DNA from: Pseudomonadota bacterium
Lineage (GTDB): Bacteria > Pseudomonadota > Alphaproteobacteria > Rhizobiales > Xanthobacteraceae
Length of the DNA stretch: 47,798 nt
Assembly: GCA_021779635.1 (NCBI GenBank)
Contig: JAJYAH010000002.1
Location: 1 to 47,798 of the forward strand
Reading direction: 5' to 3'
The translations under genes were made by a program, and so were the position numbers. The notes under the pieces were generated by a model that saw only the letters and a list, made by a program, of their open reading frames with translations, ran no database searches and was not told where the DNA came from. This document shows, in pieces, positions 8,364-15,770 of the stretch (the first letter of the stretch is position 1; every line of letters begins with the position of its first letter).

Positions 8364-8404
8364 CGCTCGCAGGCGCATATCTATTCAATATGCGCCTGCG
8401 AGCG
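8364..8404 (-). terminator. Perfect 17-base hairpin after the molybdopterin subunit gene
   Basis: CGCTCGCAGGCGCATAT (8364-8380) and its exact complement (8388-8404) flank a 7-base loop, 18 bases after the stop of the 8422-10731 gene. The minus-strand side lacks a T tract, so it is either a stabilising 3' hairpin or a weak terminator. Confidence 0.6.
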
Positions 8405-8421
8405 ACAGCGTTGTTCGGCCC

Positions 8422-10731
8422 TTAGATCGCCAGTTGCTTTCCGATCGGCAGCGACCGGATACGCTTGCCGGTGGCGGCGAAGATCGCGTTGATCAGCGCC
8501 GGGGCAAATGGCGGCACGCCGGGTTCGCCGACACCGCTGGGCGGCTTGTCAGCGGGCGCCGGCATGATGTGGACGTTGGTGACGAGCGGCGATTCATCGA
8601 TACGGACGACAGGGAAATCGTCGAAATTGCCCTGCACCACCCTGCCGTTCTTGAAGCTGATCTCGCCGTGCTTGGCGAGGCTCAGCCCCATGATCGCCGC
8701 GCCCTCGATCTGCGACTGGATCCGCTCGGGATTGACGAACGTTCCGCAATCGATCGCGGTATCGACGCGTTCAACGGCAAGCTCACCCTTGTCGCTGACC
8801 GATACTTCGACAATGGTCGCAACGTAACTGACGAAGCTGCGGTGCGCGGCGATGCCGAGCCCGTGCCCCTTCGGCACCTTGCGACCCCATTCACCCTTGT
8901 CCGCCACCAGTTCGACGACGCCGCGCAAACGGCCGGCGTCGATCGGATAGCTTTCCAGCGGCTCGCCGTAGTTCCAGAATTCCTTCACTGAATCGTTGAG
9001 CGTGACGATGCGCGGCTCACCGATCAGTTCCAGAAGCATGTCTTTGGGATCGCGCCCCGTGGCCTGCGCGATTTCCGCGACCATCGATTGCACCGCGAAG
9101 CCGTGCGGAATGTTGGAAACCGAACGGAACCAGCCGATGCGGGTATGCGCCGCAACTTCCGGATTCTCGCAGCGAATGTTGGCGATCTGGAACGGCAGAT
9201 CCACGAATCCCATGCCGAGTTCGATGGGAAATTCGTGCACGGATTTTGGCACGAAGGTTGAAAGAATGGTCGGTGCCGCACTGCGGTGCCGCCACGCGAT
9301 CACTTTGCCGTTCTTGTCGAGGCCGGCTTCGATTCGCTCCGCCGAAACGGTGTGAAGGAAGTCGTGGCGTAGATCGTCCTCACGCGTCCACTGCACCCTG
9401 ACCGGAGCGCCGACCGCGCGCGAGAGCAATGCCGCCTCCAGTGCGAAGTCGCATTTCGACTTGCGGCCGAAGCCGCCGCCCAGCAACGTGACGTTGACGG
9501 TGACGTTCTCGACCGGGATGTCGAGCGTCTTCGCCAGATCATCACGGGTGCCGCCGGGGCTTTGCACGGGAGCCCAGACCTCGACCTTGCCGTCCGCGAA
9601 GTTGGCTGTCGCCACCGGCGGCTCCATGCTCGCGTGGGCCAGATGCGGCAAATAATATTCGCCGGTGATGACCTTGTCGGCGCTCTTCAACGCAGCTTCG
9701 ACATCGCCATCGTTGCGGACGACGGCCCCAGGCTTGCGCGCCGCTTCCTCCAGTTCGGCGCGATAGGCCTTGGAGTCGTAGCTCGCATTGGCCCCGTCGT
9801 CCCACACGATCTTCAGGGCATCGCGTCCCTTGATCGCCGCGCCGGTATTGCGGGCGATCACAGCGACACCGCCGAGCGGCTGGAATTTCGAAGGCCAGGG
9901 CCAGCCTTGCGCCTCCATCACCTTCTCGACTCCAGACACTTTCAAGGCATCCGCCGCGTCGAACGACACCACCTTGCCGCCGACGACCGGAGGACGGGCA
10001 ATGACGGCGTATTTCATGCCCGGCAAACGAACATCGGCGCCGTATTCCGCCTTCCCCGTCGTGATGTCATGGAGATCGACGATGCTGACCGCGCCTTTGC
10101 CGATATAGCGGAAGTCCTTTGGGTCTTTCAGTTTCAGGGTATCGATGGCCGGGACCGGTTGGGCCGCGGCGTCCGAAGCCAACTCGCCAAAGCCGAGATG
10201 GCGTCCACTGGAAGCATGGACCACCTCATGATTGACCGCCTTCACCTCGGAAACCGGTACGCCCCATCGCTTGGCTGCCGCGGCTTCCAGCATGCTGCGC
10301 GCCGACGCGCCGATCTGGCGCATTGGTATCAGATAGTGCCGCGTGCTGCGTGAACCGTCGGTATCCTGGTTTCCGAATTTGGCTTCGTCGCCATGGGCCT
10401 GCTTGACATGAACCCGCGACCAATCGGCTTCCATCTCGTCGGCGACGACCATGGGAAGGCTGGTGCGGATGCCGGTGCCCATTTCGGAACGATGGGCCAC
10501 GATGGTCACCGTTCCGTCGGAAGCGATGGCCACGAACACGCGCGGATCCACCACCGTGCCGTGCGGCATCTTGCCGGCACCTGTTGCATAGGCCGCCATG
10601 GCCTGGCGTGACATGACGGGCGCGGCGAGCACGAGACCGCCGACAATGCCAAGGCCCTTCAACACGCCGCGACGCGAGACGTTCTCGACCTTGATGCTGT
10701 TGATCTTGCTGGGGTTTGCGATGAAATTCAT
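8422..10731 (-). CDS. Exported molybdopterin-binding oxidoreductase, large subunit (IorB/CoxL type)
   Basis: The 769-residue protein has a Tat signal ([10 protein letters not shown] with Arg20-Arg21, cleavage near AMA 46), so it works in the periplasm. It matches the xanthine oxidase family large subunit of isoquinoline 1-oxidoreductase/aldehyde dehydrogenase type: repeated AldB-like lobes, the GGGFGRKSK molybdopterin loop, [10 protein letters not shown], and near the C-terminus [19 protein letters not shown] with the catalytic Glu. Such enzymes hydroxylate aldehydes or N-heterocycles with water and pass electrons to [2Fe-2S] centres. The ATG lies two bases after the stop of the iron-sulfur subunit gene (TGATCATG), indicating coupled translation. 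No cytochrome c subunit or XdhC-type maturase is encoded nearby. The substrate is unknown; an aldehyde is likely from context. Confidence 0.9.
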   Translation of the reverse strand: MNFIANPSKINSIKVENVSRRGVLKGLGIVGGLVLAAPVMSRQAMAAYATGAGKMPHGTVVDPRVFVAIASDGTVTIVAHRSEMGTGIRTSLPMVVADEMEADWSRVHVKQAHGDEAKFGNQDTDGSRSTRHYLIPMRQIGASARSMLEAAAAKRWGVPVSEVKAVNHEVVHASSGRHLGFGELASDAAAQPVPAIDTLKLKDPKDFRYIGKGAVSIVDLHDITTGKAEYGADVRLPGMKYAVIARPPVVGGKVVSFDAADALKVSGVEKVMEAQGWPWPSKFQPLGGVAVIARNTGAAIKGRDALKIVWDDGANASYDSKAYRAELEEAARKPGAVVRNDGDVEAALKSADKVITGEYYLPHLAHASMEPPVATANFADGKVEVWAPVQSPGGTRDDLAKTLDIPVENVTVNVTLLGGGFGRKSKCDFALEAALLSRAVGAPVRVQWTREDDLRHDFLHTVSAERIEAGLDKNGKVIAWRHRSAAPTILSTFVPKSVHEFPIELGMGFVDLPFQIANIRCENPEVAAHTRIGWFRSVSNIPHGFAVQSMVAEIAQATGRDPKDMLLELIGEPRIVTLNDSVKEFWNYGEPLESYPIDAGRLRGVVELVADKGEWGRKVPKGHGLGIAAHRSFVSYVATIVEVSVSDKGELAVERVDTAIDCGTFVNPERIQSQIEGAAIMGLSLAKHGEISFKNGRVVQGNFDDFPVVRIDESPLVTNVHIMPAPADKPPSGVGEPGVPPFAPALINAIFAATGKRIRSLPIGKQLAI

Positions 10732-10733
10732 GA

Positions 10734-11186
10734 TCACACCCCCGTCGATGCGAGTTGCACGGCGGCTTCGATTCGCTGATAGCAGCCGCAGCGGCAGATA
10801 TTGCCCGCCATGGCTTCGCGAATCTGGGCATGTGTCGGTTTCGGATTTTCGTGCAGCAGTGCGGCGGCCTGCATGATCTGCCCGGATTGACAGAAGCCGC
10901 ATTGCGGTACGTTGGCCTGACGCCAGGCCTTTTGCACGACATGGTCGCCGGTCGGATGCAAACCTTCGATCGTCGTGACTTCCCGTCCCGCGGCATCGGA
11001 AACCGCCGTGATGCAGGACCGCACAGCCTGCCCATCGATCATGACTGTGCAGGCGCCGCACAGCGCCTGACCGCAGCCAAACTTGGCGCCGGTCAATCCA
11101 ACTTCGTCACGCAGGAACCAGAGGAGCGAAAGCGCCGGATCGCCGTCCCAGCTTTGTTCTTTTCCGTTTATCTTCACTTTAATCAT
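10734..11186 (-). CDS. [2Fe-2S] small subunit of the molybdopterin oxidoreductase (IorA type)
   Basis: The 150-residue protein has a plant-type ferredoxin domain with Cys38, Cys43, Cys46 and Cys58, then a helical domain with the second cluster's CGFC (96-99) and CRC (131-133). This is complete for a two-cluster xanthine-dehydrogenase-family small subunit. It has no signal of its own and should travel to the periplasm with the Tat-bearing large subunit. The start at 11186 is chosen because GAGGAAC precedes it and the ferredoxin fold begins there; the frame extends further upstream without protein features. Its 285-base leader holds an unusual tandem repeat (11334-11386). Confidence 0.92.
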   Translation of the reverse strand: MIKVKINGKEQSWDGDPALSLLWFLRDEVGLTGAKFGCGQALCGACTVMIDGQAVRSCITAVSDAAGREVTTIEGLHPTGDHVVQKAWRQANVPQCGFCQSGQIMQAAALLHENPKPTHAQIREAMAGNICRCGCYQRIEAAVQLASTGV

Positions 11187-11333
11187 GATGTTCCTCGCTC
11201 TTTTAAGCTGCGACCCGGCTTCGGCGAGAGCGAGAACATGTTTCCCAGCCGCCCGACGCCATCGTCCGGATCTTGTGGAGATCGACCCATCCGGCAAAGG
11301 AAGCCGGAAGAGGCCTGGATCTTGATTTTTGAA

Positions 11334-11386
11334 GAGACCTCCTTCTGGAGGACACCTCCTTGTGGAAGTGAGCCTTGTTCTGGAAG
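11334..11386 (-). repeat. Degenerate 18-base tandem repeat with two Shine-Dalgarno octamers
   Basis: Three units in a row (plus strand 11334-11350, 11351-11368, 11369-11386) share the pattern ACCTCCTT-TGGAAG. On the transcribed minus strand two of them contain AAGGAGGT, the full anti-16S octamer, yet no start codon follows. The CCTCC between them can pair with either GGAGG, giving two exclusive hairpins. It lies about 150 bases before the iron-sulfur subunit gene. Confidence 0.7.
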
Positions 11387-11417
11387 CGACTTGAACGCCT
11401 GAAAATGACCTGAGTTT

Positions 11418-11455
11418 TTATAACATAACCTGGCCACTCCTTCCGAGCGGCCAGG
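11418..11455 (-). terminator. Probable terminator after the PQQ dehydrogenase gene
   Basis: On the minus strand CCTGGCC, CTC and then GAG, GGCCAGG form a hairpin (11455-11429) with a short GGAAG loop, followed by TTATGTTATAAAAA. It lies 18 bases after the dehydrogenase stop, so the downstream oxidoreductase genes may need their own promoter or readthrough. Confidence 0.65.
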
Positions 11456-11472
11456 CTACTCTTGCATTGCGA

Positions 11473-13200
11473 TTACTTCTTGACGGCGAAAACCCAAACC
11501 ACGCCGCCTTGGGGCACGTTACTCTCGATACCGATATGGTTGCCCGCCAGCGCGTCCTGGATGCGTTGTGCGTCAACGCCCCAGCCCGACTGAATGGCGA
11601 TATATTCGGTGCCGTCGACTTCGTAGGCCATCGGCATGCCCATGATGCCGGAGTTGGTCTTTTGCTCCCACAGGACTTCGCCCGTCTTCGCATCGAAGGC
11701 CCGGAACATCCGGTCGTTGGTGCCTCCGGCGAAGACGAGATCGCCTGCGGTCGCGGTCACCGACCCGAACAGCTGCGATTTGGCGAAATTATGCGACCAG
11801 GCCTTCTTTCCGGTCGCCGGATCCCACGCCTGCAGCTCGCCATAGTGATCGGAGCCCGGAACAACCGTCAGACCGATATCTTCGGGCTTGGTCCCGAGCC
11901 AAAGCTGGCCTGGCACCAATGGCACCTTCTCGCCGGTAAAGCCGCCGCAGAAATTCTCGTTGGCGGGAACGTAGACCAGTCCGGTTTTCTGGCTATAGGA
12001 CGCCGACGGCCAATCCTTGCCGCCCCACAAGGAGGGGCAGAACTCAACCCGCTTGCCGACCGACGGTTTATGCTCGACGTCGACGATCGGCCTGCCGGTC
12101 TCGGCCTCGATGCCCTTCCAGACATTGGTTTTGACGTACGGCCAGCCGGCCACATAGTTGATGCTGTCCGGCTTACGTTCGAGTATCCAGAAGATCGCGT
12201 CGCGGCCGGGATGGATGAGGCTCTTGAACGTGCGGCCATCCCTCTTCAGATCGACCAGCATCGGCGCATCCACCTCGTCCCAATCCCATGAATCGTTTTG
12301 ATGGTACTGGTGGAACGCCTTGATCTTGCCGCTGTCGGGATCGAGCCCGAGTACGGAGCTGGTATAGAGATTGTCACCGGGATGAGCTCCACCCGGCCAC
12401 GGTGCGGCGTTACCGACGCCCCAATAGACGGTCTTGGTGTCCTTGTCGTAGGTACCGGTCATCCAGGCGGATCCGCCGCCCGTTTTCCAGTCATCGCCAG
12501 TCCACGTGTCATGGCCGGGCTCGCCCTCGCCCGGGATGGTGAAGGTCCGCCACAATTCCTTGCCGCTATTGGCGTCGAACGCGACGACGTAGCCGCGCAC
12601 GCCGAGTTCACCGCCGGAACCGCCAACGATAACTTTTCCGTCCACTACCAATGGCATCAGAGTCATGTACTGACCCTTCTTGTAGTCTTGGACCTTCGTG
12701 TCCCAGACCACTTTGCCGGTTTTGGCGTCGAGCGCGACGACGTGATCGTCGGTCGTGGCGAGATAAAGCTTGTCCTGCCACAATCCCACGCCGCGGCTGG
12801 TCGGATGCAATTGAAAGAGATCTTCAGGAAGCTGGCGCTTGTATCGCCAATACTCCTCGCCGGTTTTGGCGTTGAGGGCGATCACCTGCCCCATCGGGGT
12901 CGCGACGAACATCACGCCATTGTTGACGATCGGCGGAGCCTCGTGGCCCTCGATGACACCGGTCGAGAACGTCCATACCGGCGTCAGGTTTTTTACGTTC
13001 GACGTGTTGATCTGGTCGAGCGGGCTGTATCCCTGACCATCATAGGTCCGGCGATACAGCATCCAATTGCCCGGTTCGGGATTATTGAGACGATCGGCAG
13101 TCACCGGGCTGTAATTTTCGATCGGCCCGGCGACGGCGGCGATTGAGATCAGGAATGTGGACCCGACCAAACTCGACAATAGCCATTGCTTCATGGTCAT
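11473..13200 (-). CDS. PQQ-dependent alcohol dehydrogenase, single-domain, lanthanide-type Asp
   Basis: The 575-residue protein has a signal peptide (cleavage near AVAG 25) and an eight-bladed quinoprotein propeller with repeated ALDAKTGKVVW-type tryptophan-docking motifs. Metal and active-site residues by motif: Glu198 (GELGVRGYV), Asn264 (GVGNAAPW), catalytic Asp306 and Asp308 in SWDWDEVD. Asp two residues after the catalytic Asp is the known mark of lanthanide-dependent XoxF/ExaF-like enzymes; calcium enzymes have Ala there. No Cys-Cys pair exists; the only Cys lie in VEFCPS and ENFCGG. There is no c-type heme domain, so electrons must leave through a partner. The start follows AGGGAGG by eight bases. 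It sits 94 bases downstream of the Rieske gene. The substrate is unknown. Confidence 0.88.
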   Translation of the reverse strand: MTMKQWLLSSLVGSTFLISIAAVAGPIENYSPVTADRLNNPEPGNWMLYRRTYDGQGYSPLDQINTSNVKNLTPVWTFSTGVIEGHEAPPIVNNGVMFVATPMGQVIALNAKTGEEYWRYKRQLPEDLFQLHPTSRGVGLWQDKLYLATTDDHVVALDAKTGKVVWDTKVQDYKKGQYMTLMPLVVDGKVIVGGSGGELGVRGYVVAFDANSGKELWRTFTIPGEGEPGHDTWTGDDWKTGGGSAWMTGTYDKDTKTVYWGVGNAAPWPGGAHPGDNLYTSSVLGLDPDSGKIKAFHQYHQNDSWDWDEVDAPMLVDLKRDGRTFKSLIHPGRDAIFWILERKPDSINYVAGWPYVKTNVWKGIEAETGRPIVDVEHKPSVGKRVEFCPSLWGGKDWPSASYSQKTGLVYVPANENFCGGFTGEKVPLVPGQLWLGTKPEDIGLTVVPGSDHYGELQAWDPATGKKAWSHNFAKSQLFGSVTATAGDLVFAGGTNDRMFRAFDAKTGEVLWEQKTNSGIMGMPMAYEVDGTEYIAIQSGWGVDAQRIQDALAGNHIGIESNVPQGGVVWVFAVKK

Positions 13201-13230
13201 AGATGCTACCTCCCTGTTTGTTTCTCTTCG

Positions 13231-13257
13231 ATTTTATATTTTGCAATCTTATATTTT
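13231..13257. promoter_or_regulatory. AT-rich direct repeat upstream of the PQQ dehydrogenase
   Basis: ATTTTATATTTT (13231-13242) and ATCTTATATTTT (13246-13257) repeat with a 15-base period in an otherwise GC-rich region, 31 to 57 bases before the dehydrogenase start. It could be a promoter or an operator for a dimeric regulator. Confidence 0.4.
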
Positions 13258-13294
13258 ATAATTGGGCGGAAACCGATGCGGCGGCGTGTCGCCA

Positions 13295-13891
13295 TTACCC
13301 TGCTTGCTGGGCACCTACCTTTCCAATGAATGGTGCGGCCACGGTGAGCGAGCCGTCGGCTATCGCCAGCGGAAGCGCCGCAAGACGCCGGGGCGCGGGT
13401 CCAAACACGACCTCCGCACCTTGCCGGGGATCATATTCGGAATTGTGACAAGGGCATTTGAAGACGTCCTTGTCGCCCTCTTCCTCTTTCGCCCAGCCCG
13501 TGACCGGACATCCGGCGTGGGCACAGATCGCTGAATAGGCGACGATACCGTCGGCCGCGTGCGAACGCGTCTCATCATCCAGTTCGGCCGGATCCAGCCT
13601 GACGACCAGCACCTCGTTCAGCCGCGAGCCATTGCGGATCACCGAGGTCTTGGGATCCTTCGGCCAGGCGTGCACTGGCGGTCCGCCGAGTTTGAGGTCC
13701 TGCGGTTTGATGACTTGCCCCTCCTGGTCTCCCTCGGAGACAACAAGAAGGTCGGCCTTTTGCGGACGCTCGTCGCTGCCGGGCTGTTCCTCGTCCGCCG
13801 CCGCGCCAGATTTGCTCGCTGCGATGCACACGCCGGCGGCCAGAGCCGTCAAGATCAGCGTGCGTCGCGTGTGATCTGAAGGCGATGACAT
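13295..13891 (-). CDS. Exported Rieske [2Fe-2S] protein
   Basis: The 198-residue protein has a Tat-like N-terminus (TRRTLILTALAAG, Arg9-Arg10) and a Rieske domain. Ligands are Cys123 and His125 (CAHAGC) and Cys146 and His149 (CPCH). The extra Cys128 and Cys148 match the disulfide of high-potential Rieske proteins such as those of bc1 complexes or arsenite oxidase. The 20-residue gap between the two ligand pairs is longer than the usual 15-17 and holds an acidic EEEGDKD insert. The start at 13891 follows GGAG by six bases; the frame runs on upstream to 14017 through a pentapeptide repeat. It lies directly before the PQQ dehydrogenase, so I infer that it accepts electrons from that enzyme or passes them on. 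Confidence 0.85.
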   Translation of the reverse strand: MSSPSDHTRRTLILTALAAGVCIAASKSGAAADEEQPGSDERPQKADLLVVSEGDQEGQVIKPQDLKLGGPPVHAWPKDPKTSVIRNGSRLNEVLVVRLDPAELDDETRSHAADGIVAYSAICAHAGCPVTGWAKEEEGDKDVFKCPCHNSEYDPRQGAEVVFGPAPRRLAALPLAIADGSLTVAAPFIGKVGAQQAG

Positions 13892-13949
13892 GTCCGTCTC
13901 CAGATTCGTATCCATGCTTTCAACGGAAATGGTCGCGTTGTGATCGGAT

Positions 13950-14054
13950 TCAGACATGGAGTGAACTGACATGCAGTAAACCGACATGAAGTAAACTGAA
14001 TGCTGGAACTCGGCCAAAAAAAGGCGACCAACAACTCTGTCGTTCCTGAATCAT
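13950..14054 (-). CDS. Possible 34-codon leader peptide before the Rieske gene
   Basis: ATG at 14054 follows GTGGGAGGCAC and opens a 34-codon frame ending in TGA at 13950-13952. The peptide is MIQERQSCWSPFFGRVPAFS, then LLHVG-LLHVS-SLHV. The end is a five-residue repeat rich in Leu, His and Val, made by the 15-base DNA repeat. It overlaps the upstream extension of the Rieske frame in another phase. It could be a translated leader that controls the operon, or chance. Confidence 0.3.
   Translation of the reverse strand: MIQERQSCWSPFFGRVPAFSLLHVGLLHVSSLHV
13953..13997. repeat. 15-base tandem repeat, three copies
   Basis: GACATGGAGTGAACT, GACATGCAGTAAACC and GACATGAAGTAAACT follow one another exactly, and a partial fourth unit begins with GAATG. 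The repeat lies 62 bases upstream of the chosen Rieske start. It keeps reading frame, so any overlapping frame gains pentapeptide repeats. Confidence 0.85.
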
Positions 14055-14337
14055 GTGCCTCCCACCGTTTTTTTCTTTCGTGATCTCGATGAGAGTTCGC
14101 GTCTCCGAAGATCATCGTGCGTGATCTGACCACAACTGCAGAAAACGCGCCATAACATTTCGCAGACCAGTTCAGACAATCTTCCATCAAATTGGTGCGG
14201 TGCGTTAAAGCAATGCTGCGATCGCATCGCGTGAGGCGATTGTTCGAATCTCGACTCAAGATTACCTAAATATGGCCGGGCCGTTGAGCGCGCTATCAGG
14301 CCCGCACGTTCGATGCTGCCTGATTGAGCCTTGCCGA
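14055..14337. other. Leader/promoter region of the Rieske-PQQ transcript
   Basis: Together with 13892-14054, this forms a 446-base space between the hydrolase stop (14338) and the Rieske gene. It is less GC-rich than its surroundings and holds no recognisable gene apart from the short leader frame. The promoter of the Rieske-dehydrogenase transcript must lie here, but I cannot place -35/-10 elements with confidence. Confidence 0.45.
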
Positions 14338-15186
14338 TTAAAACTGCGCGATCTTCTCCAGCACCGGCAGCAGGTGCTTCAAGAATTCCGTCGGGTTCTC
14401 GCTCATCGGAAAATGTCCGAGGCCCTTCATGATGGTCACCTCGCTGCCGGGGATGCTCCTGGCAACGCCGAGCGTTTCCTCCGGCGTGCAGGAATAGTCG
14501 TATTCGCCGGAGAGCAGAAACAGCGGGCAGCGGCGGGTGTCGATCTGCGCCACGCGGTCCCTGATGTCGCCGTCGAGCTGGTAGAAATGCAGATCGCCTT
14601 TGAAGACACCGGGGCCACCCTGCATGTAGTGCCACAGCGTCTCCCAGCGCCCGTCGTCGGGCGCATCCGGCCCGACCAATCCGGAGACTATGGCGGCGCA
14701 GACCTCGCCGCCATGGACGTCGGGACGGTGCAGGAAATTCAGGTCGTAATAGGGATCGACATGCGCGCCGGCCTGCAGGCCGATAATGGCGCGGAACGCT
14801 TCCGGGTGTTCGAGCGCCAAATGAAGCGCAATACGTCCGCCGATCGAGCATCCGATCAGGATCGGCCGGTCGAGCTCCAGCGCCGTCATGATCTCGAGGA
14901 TCATGGTGGTGTATTGCGCCGAGGTCAGTTGATATTCCTCGTTGTGCGAACCGGACGGCGGCGACGACTTGCCGTGCCAGGGCATGTCGAAGGCGATGAC
15001 GCGGTGCCGCGACGTAATCCGCGCATCGTTCATCAGCGCGCGGTATTGCCGCCCGTCGGAGCCGGCAGTGTGCAGGCACAGCAACGGCGTGCCCTCGCCG
15101 GCTTGCTCCAGATAAATGCGATGCTTGCGCCCGAACAGCTCGAGTTGCATGTAGCGGCCGACGATCGGCTCGAATGCCGCGGTCAT
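14338..15186 (-). CDS. Alpha/beta hydrolase
   Basis: The 282-residue protein is a complete alpha/beta hydrolase with no signal peptide. It has the HTAG oxyanion region (39-42), the nucleophile elbow GCSIGG with Ser114, the acid Asp230 (GEYDYSC) and the base His258 (GLGHFP). The cap region (about 145-205) is Asp/Gly/His-rich. Its ATG overlaps the TGA of the upstream 122-residue gene (ATGA), so the two are translationally coupled and probably act together. Family members include esterases, C-C bond hydrolases and epoxide hydrolases; the sequence does not decide. It precedes the Rieske/PQQ/molybdenum cluster on the same strand, which could mean that it supplies the alcohol or aldehyde oxidised there. 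Confidence 0.85.
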   Translation of the reverse strand: MTAAFEPIVGRYMQLELFGRKHRIYLEQAGEGTPLLCLHTAGSDGRQYRALMNDARITSRHRVIAFDMPWHGKSSPPSGSHNEEYQLTSAQYTTMILEIMTALELDRPILIGCSIGGRIALHLALEHPEAFRAIIGLQAGAHVDPYYDLNFLHRPDVHGGEVCAAIVSGLVGPDAPDDGRWETLWHYMQGGPGVFKGDLHFYQLDGDIRDRVAQIDTRRCPLFLLSGEYDYSCTPEETLGVARSIPGSEVTIMKGLGHFPMSENPTEFLKHLLPVLEKIAQF

Positions 15187-15551
15187 GCCGCCGCTCCCGC
15201 AGCGCGCAGCTTGGCCAGCGCTTCCTTGAAGTAGCGCAGGTTGGCCATGAATATCTGAAGATTGCCTTCTGCCTTGAGGACGCGCCGCTTGATCAGCGCC
15301 ATCAGATCATGCGAGCCGGGCGGCGGCCGGCTGCTCCAGAATTTTTTCCACTCCGCTTCCGGCGCGCGCAGCGCAAACGATGACGACGGCATGACTAAGG
15401 GGCCTGACGTAACCGAAACAATCCGGCCTTCGAAGATCGCGATCAGCCAGGCGGTCTGGCCGACCTCCAAAAGGAAGGTCGTCGTGAGAAACCGCCCACG
15501 CCTGACCAGCACCTCATCGCCATTGACCAGTTGTTTCAGCGCCTCGACCAT
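15183..15551 (-). CDS. Small protein coupled to the alpha/beta hydrolase, unknown function
   Basis: The 122-residue cytoplasmic protein starts at ATG 15551, which follows AGGGGGAGCGGG; the frame extends to 15635 but that part is Ala/Gly/Pro-rich and unlikely to be coding. The sequence has a beta-rich first half (VRRGRFLTTTFLLEVG, then AWLIAIFEGRIVSV), a middle APEAEWKKFWSSRPPPGSHD, and a helical C-terminus (MALIKRRVLKAEGNLQIFMA). The arrangement, with W-x-x-FW followed by PPPGxHD, recalls small sterol-carrier-like or enzyme-partner folds, but I cannot name the family. Its stop overlaps the start of the hydrolase gene. Confidence 0.7.
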   Translation of the reverse strand: MVEALKQLVNGDEVLVRRGRFLTTTFLLEVGQTAWLIAIFEGRIVSVTSGPLVMPSSSFALRAPEAEWKKFWSSRPPPGSHDLMALIKRRVLKAEGNLQIFMANLRYFKEALAKLRAAGAAA

Positions 15552-15725
15552 CCCGCTCCCCCTGCCTGGTCCGGCGGCCATCGCCGCGGGCGCCATTATT
15601 ATTTTGCATGATGGATGGAACGGGTCCGGCGTCAATCGGCCAGGGCGTTTTCCAGCGAAGGTCTGCCCCGCACTTGATGCGGGGTAGACACCGGTTCGCG
15701 TGAAGCAAACGCGTCAAATAAAGAA

Positions 15726-15770
15726 GTAGAGCCGCCCGTTCCGATGCAATCGGAACGGAAAAGGCTCTAC
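15726..15770. repeat. Dispersed palindrome, copy 1
   Basis: CCGTTCCGATGCAATCGGAACGG (15736-15758) is a near-perfect palindrome, flanked by outer arms GTAGAGCC (15726-15733) and GGCTCTAC (15763-15770). The core recurs at 19697-19719 with the same AAAA after it. Palindromes with this TTCCGATnnAATCGGAA core are repeated in Bradyrhizobium-type genomes, to my knowledge. The right arm overlaps the stop codon of the small frame at 15767. Confidence 0.8.

Noticed and set aside
5320..8400. tRNA-Thr followed by decayed genes as an integrated island
   Set aside because: I found no repeat of the tRNA 3' end downstream, no integrase and no clear attachment site, so an island is not supported beyond the presence of decay.
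6867..8492. A 541-codon open frame on the plus strand
   Set aside because: It runs antisense through the autotransporter remnant, whose repetitive composition keeps several frames open; the minus-strand reading has real passenger and barrel motifs.
11183..11437. An 84-codon minus-strand frame that overlaps the start of the iron-sulfur subunit gene (ATGA)
   Set aside because: Its translation is low in protein character, starts inside a terminator hairpin and is made largely from the tandem repeat; I treat the region as leader.
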